Positions 1 through 5,168 of a stretch of 5,869 bases of DNA are shown piece by piece. The notes beneath the pieces were generated by a model, which worked only from the letters and a program-made list of their open reading frames with translations, ran no database searches and was not told where the DNA came from. Position numbers and translations under genes: made by a program. How positions within the stretch are numbered: the stretch's first letter is position 1; each line of letters begins with the position of its first letter. Origin of the DNA: Acidobacteriota bacterium (GTDB taxonomy: Bacteria > Acidobacteriota > Vicinamibacteria > Vicinamibacterales > Vicinamibacteraceae); NCBI GenBank assembly GCA_023427865.1, contig JAEYZV010000443.1, positions 1-5,869 of the forward strand, read 5' to 3'.

Positions 1-497
1 CACACCTGCTGTCGGCCATCCTGACCAAGGCGACAGGCGTGTCGACCCATGCGTATGCCCAACGCGTGCTCGCCACGCCTCTCGGATTCAGGCTGGCGCG
101 CTGGCCGCGTGATCCGCAGGGCATCTACTTCGGTGGCAACGAGATGCTGCTGACGCCGGCGCAGATGGTCGCCATCGGCGAGTTGTGGCGGAACGGGGGG
201 CGCGCAGGCGCGACGCAGGTGGTGCCGGCCGCCTGGGTTGCGGCGTCGTGTACGCCGCGCACGCGGTCGGTCTGGGACCCGACCCGCGAGTACGGGTACG
301 GGTGGTGGATCCAGGGCATCGGTCGGCATCGCGCCTGCTTCGCGTGGGGATTCGGCGGCCAGTACATCATGGTGTTCCCGTCGCTCGACCTCGTGGTCAC
401 CGCTACGTCGGCGACGACCGTCAGCGAGGAGCGGCACGGGCACCGCGCGGCGTTGTTCGACCTGATTCGCCGGGAAGTCCTGGACGTCGGGTGGTAG
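1..497 (+). CDS. Beta-lactamase-family serine hydrolase, C-terminal part (5' end outside window)
   Basis: The reading frame is open from base 3 and ends at TAG 495-497, giving 164 visible residues. It starts with HLLSAILTKATG, which in this family follows the active-site Tyr-x-Asn motif, so the GTG at 39 is an internal codon rather than the start. Visible family features are a GG-x-x-x-LLTPAQM segment with a following ELWRNGG (residues about 44-66), YGYGWW (97-102) and WGFGGQYI (115-122) followed by a hydrophobic strand FPSLDLVVTATS. The GFGG stretch stands where class C beta-lactamases have Lys-Thr-Gly, so this is more likely an esterase or peptidase-like relative than a true beta-lactamase. 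The catalytic Ser-x-x-Lys and any signal peptide lie upstream and cannot be seen. Relatives are usually 350-450 residues, so more than half is missing. The gene converges on the ATP-grasp gene across a 177-bp structured gap. Confidence 0.87.
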   Translation, partial: HLLSAILTKATGVSTHAYAQRVLATPLGFRLARWPRDPQGIYFGGNEMLLTPAQMVAIGELWRNGGRAGATQVVPAAWVAASCTPRTRSVWDPTREYGYGWWIQGIGRHRACFAWGFGGQYIMVFPSLDLVVTATSATTVSEERHGHRAALFDLIRREVLDVGW

Positions 498-622
498 GGG
501 TGAGCGTGGCTCGTGGGACGTCTCGCTGAGTCGTCCACCTCCACGATCGCGCCTCCGGCAGGCCCGCTCTTCGAGCGGGGCCGATGAACGCATCGGTGAG
601 GTGGAGGTGCGCAGAAGGCCAT

Positions 623-641
623 GCCGGGACAGCCGGCTACC
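623..641 (-). repeat. REP-like unit: GTAG plus short hairpin
   Basis: On the minus strand GTAG (640-637) abuts, sharing one base with, a 5-bp hairpin GCCGG-CTGTC-CCGGC (637-623). This is the first of six GTAG-plus-hairpin units in the window's two largest gaps. The stem is short and could be chance in GC-rich DNA; the repeated arrangement is what makes it worth recording. Confidence 0.4.
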
Positions 642-647
642 GCCGTT

Positions 648-674
648 GGCCAGGCTGAGACAGCCGGCCCTACC
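648..674 (-). repeat. REP-like unit: GTAG plus bulged hairpin
   Basis: On the minus strand GTAG (673-670) is followed without a gap by a stem of nine pairs with one bulge: 669-666 with 651-648 and 665-661 with 657-653, loop 660-658, bulge at 652. It shares the core GCCGGCTGTC with the neighbouring unit at 640-623, so the two look like diverged tandem copies. The unit stops directly at the stop codon of the ATP-grasp gene, so it would lie at the 3' end of that transcript. Confidence 0.45.
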
Positions 675-1874
675 TCAGTCCGGTCGATCCATTGGTGGCA
701 GCACCGCGAGGAAGTCGCTCTCGAAGCGCCGCGCGTATTCGCCGAGCAGGTGCTGCACGCGGTCGTAGTCGGGCGAGGCGACGATGAGCGCCGCATGATG
801 GCGCTTGGCGGGACGACGGACGATCTCGGGGTCGGTGTAGGCGCCCGTGTCCGGCCATTCCTGGCGCGCGAGTGCGAGCACGACGCCGGCATAGTCGGCT
901 CGCTGCGACGGGAGCCCGAACGGCTCCGCGCCACGGTTGATCTCCAGGTTCGCCCACTCGCGCCACACGTTCACGCCCGTCGCGGCTTCGAGCGCGTCGG
1001 AGATGTAGGCGCCACCGACGCGGCCGGCGACCTCCAGGAAGTAGAACGTGCCGTCGTGGCTCCGGATGAACTCCGCGTGGGTCGCGCCGCGCACGAACCC
1101 GAGCGTCTTCAACAGCGCCCGGTTCATGTCGAGGAGCAGCCGTTCCTCATCGGAGCCGTGCCGCACGGTGGTGGTCAGGAACACACCGCCCTGATGCGCG
1201 ACCTCCATGGGCGGACGCCAGTACCGATTCACCCCGGCAAAGATGACCTCGCCGCTCTCGACGAGCGAATCGACGTGGAAGACATCACCGGGGATGAACT
1301 TCTCGAGCAGGTAGTGGGTGGACCGCTCGGTCACGACCGGCCGTGCGTCGAGCGCGTCGATCGCGCGCCACACGAGCTCGGGGTCGTGGCGCTTCTGGAT
1401 GCCCACCGCCGACACGTCGGACCGCGGCTTCAGGACCCACGGCCCCGGAACGGTCGCCATGTAGCCGCGGATCTCGTCGTAGTTGAGGACGTGGACGAAG
1501 TCGGGCACGCGGATCCCGGCTTCGAACGCCTTGACGCGCATCGCGAGCTTGTCGCGGAAGAGGCGCGCGGTGGTCGTGCCCATGCCGGGAATGCGCAGGT
1601 GCTCGCGGATCATCGCCGCGTGCATCACGTCGTATTCCTCGAGCGCCACGATCCGGTCCACGCGGTTGTGGCGCGCGAACTCCGAGACCCTCTCCACGAA
1701 CAGGTCGGCCGTCGCGTGGTTGGGCACGGTCAGCACATCGTCGATGCTGTCGTGTGCCCACGCTTCGTCGCGCAGCTTGTCCTTGATGACCAGCACCACG
1801 CGGCAGTTCCGCCGCCGCAGCTGGCGGAGGAACTCGTTGCCCTTGAAGTAGCTCGCGAGACAAACGACAGTCAC
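675..1874 (-). CDS. ATP-grasp domain protein, carboxylate-amine ligase type, substrate unknown
   Basis: From the GTG at 1874-1872 the product is 399 residues, beginning with a pre-ATP-grasp nucleotide-fold strand (VVCLASYFKGNEFLR) typical of this family. A central ATP-grasp domain spans about residues 105-315: LKPR with Lys149, YLLEKFIPGD with Glu191 and Lys192 (adenine-side binding), HAEF with Glu268, and FLEVAGRVGG with Glu281 and Arg285, corresponding to the metal- and phosphate-binding end. Such enzymes couple ATP hydrolysis to joining a carboxylate with an amine through an acyl phosphate; the substrates cannot be read from the sequence. The start is uncertain: GTG 1883 and ATG 1952 are in frame, and the latter would add residues encoded by an AT-rich repeat. 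I prefer 1874 because family resemblance begins there, though no clear Shine-Dalgarno sequence is present. It lies 123 bp downstream of truA and is probably cytoplasmic. Confidence 0.85.
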   Translation of the reverse strand: MTVVCLASYFKGNEFLRQLRRRNCRVVLVIKDKLRDEAWAHDSIDDVLTVPNHATADLFVERVSEFARHNRVDRIVALEEYDVMHAAMIREHLRIPGMGTTTARLFRDKLAMRVKAFEAGIRVPDFVHVLNYDEIRGYMATVPGPWVLKPRSDVSAVGIQKRHDPELVWRAIDALDARPVVTERSTHYLLEKFIPGDVFHVDSLVESGEVIFAGVNRYWRPPMEVAHQGGVFLTTTVRHGSDEERLLLDMNRALLKTLGFVRGATHAEFIRSHDGTFYFLEVAGRVGGAYISDALEAATGVNVWREWANLEINRGAEPFGLPSQRADYAGVVLALARQEWPDTGAYTDPEIVRRPAKRHHAALIVASPDYDRVQHLLGEYARRFESDFLAVLPPMDRPD

Positions 1875-1890
1875 GGCGTGCACGATATCA

Positions 1891-1992
1891 ATTTCAGAAT
1901 TGCAGAATTGCAGAATTTCATCGTGGCCGCCAATCGGCGGGGCGCTTGCCATGCTGACGCCCCCGAATTCTGCAATTCTGCAATCCTGCAAT
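1891..1992. repeat. AT-rich inverted repeat of AATTCTGC octamers
   Basis: Two 28-nt arms, 1891-1918 and 1965-1992, are inverted copies matching at 25 of 28 positions by my alignment. Each arm contains three tandem octamers, AATTCTGC or a one-base variant, on the minus strand in the left arm and the plus strand in the right arm. The 46-nt spacer (1919-1964) is GC-rich like the rest of the genome and holds its own small hairpin, 1927-1931/1936-1940 (CCGCC/GGCGG). The arms are strikingly AT-rich against their surroundings. The element fills most of the gap between truA and the ATP-grasp gene. It could be a small non-autonomous mobile element, a dispersed genomic repeat or an RNA hairpin in the leader of the ATP-grasp mRNA. 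Confidence 0.75.
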
Positions 1993-1997
1993 GCCCA

Positions 1998-2780
1998 TCA
2001 GCCGACGCCAAGCGGTCCGCGCACGCCGTCGCTGAACGCCTCGCCGGGGTAGATCACCTGCTCGAGGAACAGCCCTGCCGCCGGTGCGGTCAGGCGTGCG
2101 ACGTCCTCGCCGGTGCTGCGAAGCAGCCGGGGCACATCGTCGGCGGTGAGATCGCCCGTGCCCACGCGCACGAGCACGCCGACCATGCGGCGCACCATCC
2201 GCCACAGGAAATGTGATCCGGTGATGCGGACCAGCACGAGCGCGCCATCCTCGACGATGTCCACCGCCTCGACGTCGACGAGCGTGCTCTTCTGATCGGC
2301 GTCGTCGTCCGAGAAAGCCTCGAAGTCCAGGCGACCCACGAAGGCGGCTGCGCCGCGACGCATCGCGCCGACGTCGATCGCGTCGCGCACCCACCAGACG
2401 AACGGCTTGGCGAACGCCGTGCGCCGCCGGCTCACCTGGTACAGGTACCGACGTGCCACGGCATCGTGACGCGCGTGGAAGCGATGGCCGACCGTCCTGA
2501 TGTCGATGATGTTGATGTCGCTCGGCAACGCGTCGTTGAGCCGCATCGTCAGCGTTCGGGGCGGCAGCGTCGTGGCCACGTCGAGATGCGCCACCTGGCC
2601 GAGCGCGTGCACGCCGGCATCGGTGCGACCTGCACCGTACAGCTCGAGCCGGTTCCGCCGGCCCGTCACCTCCTGGACGGCCTGGAGCAGTGCACCCTGC
2701 ACCGTGCGTGCGTTGCGCTGCACCTGCCAGCCCGAGTAGCGGGTGCCGTTGTATTCGATGAGAAGTCGGAAGCGAGGCAA
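1998..2780 (-). CDS. truA: tRNA pseudouridine(38-40) synthase TruA
   Basis: The 260-residue product has the expected length and motif order of TruA, which isomerises uridine to pseudouridine at positions 38, 39 and 40 in tRNA anticodon arms. Visible features are the N-terminal strand FRLLIEYNGTRYSGWQ (4-19), the catalytic motif GRTDAGVHA with nucleophile Asp54, RFHARHDA (100-107), RRYLYQV (110-116), FLWRMVRRMVG (191-201) and APAAGLFLEQVIY (232-244). The start is TTG at 2780-2778. Reading upstream in the same frame there is no ATG, GTG or other TTG before the in-frame TAG at 2864-2862, which is the stop of the preceding gene, and homology begins at the TTG. There is no Shine-Dalgarno sequence: the leader is almost pure pyrimidine. 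It follows the DUF2914-type gene by 81 bp on the same strand, so co-transcription is possible. Cytoplasmic enzyme. Confidence 0.96.
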   Translation of the reverse strand: MPRFRLLIEYNGTRYSGWQVQRNARTVQGALLQAVQEVTGRRNRLELYGAGRTDAGVHALGQVAHLDVATTLPPRTLTMRLNDALPSDINIIDIRTVGHRFHARHDAVARRYLYQVSRRRTAFAKPFVWWVRDAIDVGAMRRGAAAFVGRLDFEAFSDDDADQKSTLVDVEAVDIVEDGALVLVRITGSHFLWRMVRRMVGVLVRVGTGDLTADDVPRLLRSTGEDVARLTAPAAGLFLEQVIYPGEAFSDGVRGPLGVG

Positions 2781-2784
2781 GGGC

Positions 2785-2848
2785 GAAAAAAGGAGAAAGG
2801 AGAGAAGGAGAAAGGAGGAAGGAGGGTGGATGGGAGGATGGAGGAGAA
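2785..2848. repeat. Polypurine/polypyrimidine tract
   Basis: On the plus strand bases 2785-2826 are 42 consecutive purines, and the run continues to 2848 with only three interruptions (T at 2827, 2831 and 2839). A 12-nt unit, AGGAGAAAGGAG, occurs at 2791-2802 and again at 2806-2817. The tract fills most of the 81 bp between the DUF2914-type gene and truA, so the mRNA carries a long C/U run ending just before the TTG start. Such tracts can form intramolecular triplexes, and unstructured pyrimidine-rich leaders can bind ribosomal protein S1; neither is shown here. Confidence 0.8.
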
Positions 2849-2861
2849 CGGAGTGGCGCGA

Positions 2862-3941
2862 CTATTGATTCGCCGTTCGGGCTGCCGAGAGGTAGGCGCG
2901 ACCAATCAACTGACCGCCTTCGGTCTCGACATCGACGTGCAGTTCCTCCCCGGCCAGCTCGCGTGAGAGCGTCAGCGGGCTCCAGAGACGGTAGCCCTCG
3001 GCCCGGCCGAACGCGACATCGTAATACTGCGTCCGTTTCACCTGGTGCCGCCCGTGGTACCAGACGTGCCGGATGCGATCGTGGAGGCCGCCCGGCGCGT
3101 GGATGGCGGTGACCACGTAGACCTGGCCCCGGGCGTCGCGCGGTGTGCTCGTCACCGGCCGGGAGATGCGCGGACCGTCCGTCACCGCGACCTGCGTGCC
3201 GAACGTGGCGCTCGCGAGCCGCAGCGGCACCGGCGGAACGATCGGGCGGCCATACTCGACGAGCACGAACAGCGCGAGCACGATCACCCCGGCGCCGAAC
3301 CAGCTGCGTTGCCAGTCGACGCGGCGTTCGTTGATGACGAGCGTCGCCGCACCGATGCCGGCGATCACCGCCGCCATCCACAGCGCGGTCACCGACTCGA
3401 CCTGCCAGAGAATGGGCAGGGCGGCCGCCGCACCGGCAAACACCGAGAAGGCGAAGAAGAGCGCGGTCAGCACGCGCTGCATCGCCACGTGACGGTCGTA
3501 CACGAGGTCCATCGTGGACAGCAGCGCCGCCGTGGCGATCAACGCCACGAACAGCACGTTCGCGCTGCCGGGCGTCGTGCTCACCCAGTAGACCGGCAGG
3601 ATGAAGAACAGCAGTTGCTGGTAGAAGTTCTTGTTGAAGTAGTTGATGACCAGTTGCGCGCGCCGGCGCCATGTGGTGGACAGCGTGCCGCTGCGCACGA
3701 TATAGGGCAGCGCCATGCTGGTGATCCAGATGAAAGCGACGTGGAGGAGTGCGATGCGCAGGTAGGCGACGCTGCGCGTGCCCAGCCACATCACGCCGAC
3801 GCCGAACGCGAGCGCCCAGAGGCTGTGGAGCCACCAGAGCCGGGTTTCGTGGAGCTGCACCCAGCCCGTGACGCCCATCCAGACGTCGCGCGGCGACCGC
3901 CGCAGGGCGCGCCTGTCGCCGGATCGGTCGAGCACCTCCAC
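2862..3941 (-). CDS. Multi-pass membrane protein with DUF2914-like C-terminal domain
   Basis: The 359-residue protein has about seven hydrophobic segments (roughly residues 36-53, 59-80, 107-121, 127-145, 156-178, 184-204 and 215-230), then a soluble C-terminal domain at about 245-355. The pattern HVWYHGR (292-298), GYRLWSPLTL (316-325) and GEELHVDVETEGGQLIGRAY (331-350) resembles DUF2914, which often follows a membrane region in uncharacterised proteins (DUF5924-like). I know of no established function, so none is given. The N-terminus is basic (RRALRRSPR), suggesting it stays in the cytoplasm. The start is a GTG at 3941-3939, directly after a good -10-like hexamer and without a clear ribosome binding site; an ATG at residue 22 is the main alternative. 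The stop TAG lies in frame with, and 81 bp before, truA. The assignment as a membrane protein is secure; the domain name comes from pattern memory. Confidence 0.82.
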   Translation of the reverse strand: MEVLDRSGDRRALRRSPRDVWMGVTGWVQLHETRLWWLHSLWALAFGVGVMWLGTRSVAYLRIALLHVAFIWITSMALPYIVRSGTLSTTWRRRAQLVINYFNKNFYQQLLFFILPVYWVSTTPGSANVLFVALIATAALLSTMDLVYDRHVAMQRVLTALFFAFSVFAGAAAALPILWQVESVTALWMAAVIAGIGAATLVINERRVDWQRSWFGAGVIVLALFVLVEYGRPIVPPVPLRLASATFGTQVAVTDGPRISRPVTSTPRDARGQVYVVTAIHAPGGLHDRIRHVWYHGRHQVKRTQYYDVAFGRAEGYRLWSPLTLSRELAGEELHVDVETEGGQLIGRAYLSAARTANQ

Positions 3942-3947
3942 GGATCG

Positions 3948-3953
3948 ATTCTA
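3948..3953 (-). promoter_or_regulatory. Candidate -10 element TAGAAT for the membrane-protein gene
   Basis: Read on the minus strand the hexamer is TAGAAT, one mismatch from TATAAT, ending 6 nt before the GTG at 3941. Transcription would begin at or next to the start codon, giving a leaderless mRNA. I see no convincing -35 hexamer at 16-18 bp spacing. Confidence 0.4.
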
Positions 3954-3955
3954 CG

Positions 3956-3974
3956 GTAGCGCCGGCGCGCGGCG
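3956..3974 (+). repeat. REP-like unit: GTAG plus short hairpin
   Basis: GTAG (3956-3959) is followed without a gap by CGCCG-GCGCG-CGGCG (3960-3974), a 5-bp hairpin with a 5-nt loop. The stem is short and all G/C, so chance is a real possibility. It lies upstream of the membrane-protein gene and has the same layout as the longer units at 4022-4046, 4087-4110 and 4163-4185. Confidence 0.35.
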
Positions 3975-3994
3975 TGGACCTGGCGGTCGACGCC

Positions 3995-4024
3995 CGGGCA
4001 CCAATCGCCCGCGCCCGGTGCCCG
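3995..4024. repeat. 8-bp inverted repeat overlapping the next hairpin
   Basis: CGGGCACC (3995-4002) and GGTGCCCG (4017-4024) are perfectly complementary across a 14-nt loop. The right arm shares bases 4022-4024 with the 9-bp stem at 4022-4042, so in a transcript the two stems cannot both form in full. This is an alternative-pairing arrangement, but no further evidence shows a regulatory switch. Confidence 0.45.
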
Positions 4025-4046
4025 TCGGGCGGGGCCCGACGGCTAC
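4022..4046 (-). repeat. REP-like unit: GTAG plus 9-bp hairpin
   Basis: On the minus strand GTAG (4046-4043) is followed without a gap by a perfect 9-bp stem, CCGTCGGGC (4042-4034) with GCCCGACGG (4030-4022), loop CCC. This is the strongest stem in the gap. It faces the opposite way to the two plus-strand units that begin at 4087 and 4163. Confidence 0.55.
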
Positions 4047-4071
4047 GTACGAGACGGCACGGTGCGCTATT

Positions 4072-4110
4072 GGTGTTCTCCCGTGCGTAGGCGTCGCCCC
4101 GCGGGCGACG
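4072..4110 (+). repeat. Direct repeat copy 1, with REP-like GTAG hairpin
   Basis: This 39-nt unit consists of GGTGTT, a C-rich stretch, CGTAGG and then a perfect 8-bp hairpin, CGTCGCCC (4092-4099), loop CGC, GGGCGACG (4103-4110). GTAG is at 4087-4090, one base before the stem. A second copy starts 75 bp further on. The two differ by one indel and a few substitutions, and the stem arms are identical while the loops differ, so the hairpin seems to be the conserved part. Confidence 0.65.
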
Positions 4111-4146
4111 GTCGGCGCCTGCGCGAACGACCACAGCGCTGCGCCG

Positions 4147-4185
4147 GGTGTTTCCCCCGTACGTAGGCGTCGCCCCTGGGCGACG
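4147..4185 (+). repeat. Direct repeat copy 2, with REP-like GTAG hairpin
   Basis: This copy runs from GGTGTT through CGTACGTAGG to the same 8-bp stem, CGTCGCCC (4168-4175) and GGGCGACG (4178-4185), here with a 2-nt CT loop. GTAG is at 4163-4166, one base before the stem. It ends two bases before the stop codon of the RluA-family gene, so on the minus strand it is the first thing in that gene's 3' untranslated region and may also serve to end or protect the mRNA, though no U-run follows. Confidence 0.65.
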
Positions 4186-4187
4186 TG

Positions 4188-5168
4188 TCAGCCGCCGCGG
4201 CGGTCGGGAGGCGCCTGCCTCGCCTGCCGGCGGAGCCTGTCCACGAGCGACCGGAGGTCGTCCGGAAGGGGCGCCGTGAACTCCATCGGGCGCCCATCGG
4301 CGGGATGGGCGAACGCGAGGCGCTGCGCATGCAGGGCCTGGCGCGGAAACGTGATGTGGCGTCCCGGCTGCCCTTCGTGGGGCCGGTAGCGCCTGTCGCC
4401 CACGAGGGCATGCCCGCGCAACTGCGCCTGGGCGCGGATCTGGCCCTGACGACCGGTGCGCAGCCGGACTTCGAGCAGCGAGCTCTCGGCAAAGGTGCGC
4501 ACGACCCGGTAGTCCGCGTAGGCATCGCGGGCCTCCGGGTCACCAGCACGCGCGGGCCGCTGGACGAAGGCGTCGGCGTCCCACGCGAGCCTGTCGTGCC
4601 ATGTCCCTTCGGGCGGCGACGGGTGTCCGATCACGAGGGCCAGGTAGATCCGCTCCGGTGTGTGTCGCGCGAACTGCGCCACGAGTGCCTTCCGTGCCCG
4701 CTCGTGGAGGGCGAACAGCACCAGCCCGGAGGTGTCCTTGTCGATCCGGTGGACGACGAGCGGCTCGCGCGTGCGGTGCGATCGGAAGCGATCCCACAGC
4801 AGCGCCAGCACCGACGACGCATGGCTGTCGCCGTCGAGTGGCACCGTCAACAGACCCGCCTGCTTGTTCACGACGACGATGTCGTCGTCTTGGTGGACGA
4901 TGTCGAGCCCATGGCGCACCGCGGCGCGTCGCGACTTCGACGCCGACCCGGGCCTGTCGACCCACAATCGGACGACGTCGCCTGCGCGCACGATCCGGGC
5001 GCCCGCAGCCGCATCGGCTTCATCGCCGTTGACGAACACGCGTCCGCGCCCGAGGGCATCGGTGGCGCGACTCCGCGACCCGGCGCGCTCGCGCGCCGCC
5101 AGGTACTTGTCGAGCCGCTGCCCGGCCTCCGCCTCCTCGACCCTCCACGTCGCGTCGCCCTTGCTCAC
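4188..5168 (-). CDS. RluA-family RNA pseudouridine synthase
   Basis: The 326-residue product has the usual two-domain layout. An S4-like RNA-binding domain lies at about residues 16-70 (QRLDKYLAA, then GRVFVNG at 42-48 and RAGDVVRLWV at 61-70). The catalytic domain follows, with DDIVVVNKQAGLLTVP (95-110), the signature HRIDKDTSG (140-148) with catalytic Asp143, RIYLALVIG (173-181), TGRQGQIR (238-245) and GHALVGDRRY (252-261). These enzymes convert uridine to pseudouridine in ribosomal or transfer RNA; which site cannot be told from the sequence, so no RluA, RluC or RluD name is given. The motif usually written TGR-x-HQIR has Gly242 where His is common. The start is GTG 5168-5166, immediately before the S4 domain, with no clear ribosome binding site. 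It is divergent from the ROK kinase across 39 bp, and its stop abuts an intergenic repeat. Confidence 0.93.
   Translation of the reverse strand: MSKGDATWRVEEAEAGQRLDKYLAARERAGSRSRATDALGRGRVFVNGDEADAAAGARIVRAGDVVRLWVDRPGSASKSRRAAVRHGLDIVHQDDDIVVVNKQAGLLTVPLDGDSHASSVLALLWDRFRSHRTREPLVVHRIDKDTSGLVLFALHERARKALVAQFARHTPERIYLALVIGHPSPPEGTWHDRLAWDADAFVQRPARAGDPEARDAYADYRVVRTFAESSLLEVRLRTGRQGQIRAQAQLRGHALVGDRRYRPHEGQPGRHITFPRQALHAQRLAFAHPADGRPMEFTAPLPDDLRSLVDRLRRQARQAPPDRRGG

Larger units (their letters stand above)
493..674. repeat. Multi-hairpin intergenic element between convergent stop codons
   Basis: No gene fits this gap. It is bounded by GGTAGGG (493-499, containing the TAG stop of the hydrolase) and the complementary CCCTACC (668-674, directly before the ATP-grasp stop codon). 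Inside are a 9-bp perfect stem 536-544/601-609 (CACCTCCAC/GTGGAGGTG) enclosing two hairpins, 563-569/573-579 (CCCGCTC/GAGCGGG, loop TTC) and 582-586/591-595 (CGATG/CATCG, loop AACG). Two more hairpins follow: 623-627/633-637 and 648-657/661-669, the latter with one bulged A at 652. GACAGCCGGC occurs twice as a direct repeat (628-637 and 659-668), each copy soon followed by TACC. No T-run follows any stem, so a classical intrinsic terminator is not shown, but a bidirectional terminator or mRNA-end stabiliser role is plausible. I infer a dispersed repeat or structured RNA; recurrence in the genome is untested. Confidence 0.6.

Noticed and set aside
39..41. GTG as the start of the serine hydrolase
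   Set aside because: The frame continues upstream to base 3 with residues that match the family (HLLSAILTKATG), so the true start is outside the window.
498..674. tRNA gene or rho-independent terminator
   Set aside because: The stems do not form a tRNA cloverleaf with its conserved loop bases, and no stem is followed by a T-run on either strand.
125..934. 269-codon open frame on the minus strand
   Set aside because: It crosses the hydrolase gene antisense, the structured gap and part of the ATP-grasp gene out of frame, and has no recognisable domain.
621..2216. 531-codon open frame on the plus strand
   Set aside because: It lies antisense to the ATP-grasp gene and the end of truA, both with clear family motifs. 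Its translation is low in recognisable motifs and rich in His, Arg, Val and Asp, as expected for a shadow frame in GC-rich DNA.
2785..2848. Purine tract as a ribosome binding site for a plus-strand gene
   Set aside because: No plausible plus-strand gene follows; the downstream plus frame is antisense to the membrane-protein gene.
3045..3959. 304-codon open frame on the plus strand
   Set aside because: Antisense to the membrane-protein gene, with a His/Arg/Glu-rich product typical of a complementary frame.
1918..4134. 738-codon open frame on the minus strand
   Set aside because: It overlaps truA and the membrane-protein gene out of frame. The product is Arg/Ala-rich with no domain pattern and it runs through intergenic repeats, so it is a shadow.
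4072..4185. CRISPR-like repeat-spacer array
   Set aside because: Only two imperfect copies, separated by one spacer-like stretch, each with a strong internal hairpin and no cas gene nearby; a dispersed repeat fits better.
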